Positions 6,883 through 7,236 of a stretch of 7,236 nt of DNA are shown here, in pieces. Source of the DNA: Planctomycetota bacterium (lineage in GTDB: Bacteria; Planctomycetota; Phycisphaerae; Sedimentisphaerales; Anaerohalosphaeraceae); the NCBI GenBank assembly GCA_021160785.1, contig JAGHBX010000228.1, positions 1-7,236 of the forward strand. Reading direction: 5' to 3'. The notes below the pieces were generated by a model. The model made no database searches. It was not told the DNA's origin and worked only from the letters and a program-made list of their open reading frames with translations. The translations under genes were made by a program, and so were the position numbers. The first letter of the stretch is position 1. Each line of letters starts with the position of its first letter.

Positions 6883-7236
6883 CTATTGAAGGCTCTGCCG
6901 CAGTTCGGTGAGAATCTGCATGCAGGCCGCATTTAGTGTGGCTGCCCGATCCGCCCGGGCGGCCTCGTTATAACATCGAAACTCCGGAGCGTTGCCGGAA
7001 GGGCGCAAATGAACGATTTCATCGCTGTCAAATGTCATCCGCACCCCGTCGGTTCGATCAATGCCCACGCAACTGCCGCAAAGCCCGCCAAAAACCTCGG
7101 TTGCCTTATCCCTGTCTTTGATTGCATCGCCCGAACTGAACAGTTCCAGAACCGACCGGCTGTCTTCTTGCGGAAAGTTCTTCAGCCGGTCGCTTGCCGT
7201 GTATCGCTCGGGCAGATCGGCGGTAAGTTCGGAAAT
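6883..7236 (-). CDS. Phosphomannomutase/phosphoglucomutase family protein, C-terminal part
   Basis: This is the C-terminal 117 residues of an alpha-D-phosphohexomutase; the gene enters from the right edge and stops at a TAG. These enzymes interconvert sugar 1- and 6-phosphates in the cytoplasm, feeding nucleotide-sugar synthesis. The diagnostic segment is DGVRMTF followed by IVHLRPSGNAPEFRCYNEA. It corresponds to the phosphate-binding loop of domain 4 (RxSGTxP/RPSGNxP type), which grips the substrate phosphate. The preceding stretch (GDAIKDRDKATEVFGG) fits the usual lead-in to that domain. The active-site serine loop and the Mg-binding loop lie outside the window, so mannose versus glucose specificity cannot be judged. 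The stop lies 39 bases before the ATG of the next gene on the same strand, which suggests co-transcription. The family call is strong; the exact substrate is not. Confidence 0.88.
   Translation of the reverse strand: MSELTADLPERYTASDRLKNFPQEDSRSVLELFSSGDAIKDRDKATEVFGGLCGSCVGIDRTDGVRMTFDSDEIVHLRPSGNAPEFRCYNEAARADRAATLNAACMQILTELRQSLQ

Noticed and set aside
1..7236. CRISPR array, insertion sequence, tRNA or phage gene
   Set aside because: No regularly spaced identical repeats, transposase motifs, terminal inverted repeats or tRNA-like cloverleaf were seen; the window is almost filled by three coding regions.

Overview
The window holds three genes, all on the minus strand, so it reads right to left. 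In transcription order they are: (1) the last 117 codons of a phosphomannomutase/phosphoglucomutase-family enzyme (7236-6883); (2) a complete secreted protein of 684 residues, predicted from its look to be an alpha-helical-barrel, glycosidase-like protein of unknown activity (6843-4789); (3) after a 303-base gap with its own promoter, the first 1495 codons of a very large secreted multidomain protein (4485 to the left edge), with no stop codon in the window.

The likely source is an uncultured member of the Planctomycetota, probably Phycisphaerae/Sedimentisphaerales-like. This is an inference from protein style. The large protein ends in 91-residue repeats of the type 'KAxNPSPADG ... LSWSAG ... 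IYFGT ... GTTYYW ... IWSFTT', and it mixes LamG-like and DNRLRE-like modules, a combination I associate with exported proteins of that group. No rRNA or other marker gene is present to confirm it.

The large gene is the most interesting element. I checked codon by codon that its frame is open from the ATG at 4485 to base 1. The predicted order is: signal peptide; fibronectin-III-like domain of the purple-acid-phosphatase type; a first calcineurin-like metallophosphoesterase domain; a LamG/jellyroll domain; an Ig/FN3-like stretch; a DNRLRE-like domain; another Ig-like stretch; a second, clearly different metallophosphoesterase domain; then FN3-like and planctomycete-type repeats continuing off the left edge. 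One exported polypeptide therefore carries two phosphoesterase domains of different subfamilies, separated by about 700 residues of adhesive or spacer modules. Each domain departs from the textbook metal-ligand set at one position.

The mutase and the helical-barrel protein are 39 bases apart and probably co-transcribed. The large gene probably has its own transcript: a sigma70-like promoter (TTGACC-16-TATAAT) lies about 130 bases upstream of its ATG, followed by a leader with a GC-rich hairpin and a strong ribosome binding site. No functional link between the large protein and the two upstream genes is visible beyond their adjacency and shared orientation. I saw no tRNA, rRNA, CRISPR array, insertion sequence or phage gene.
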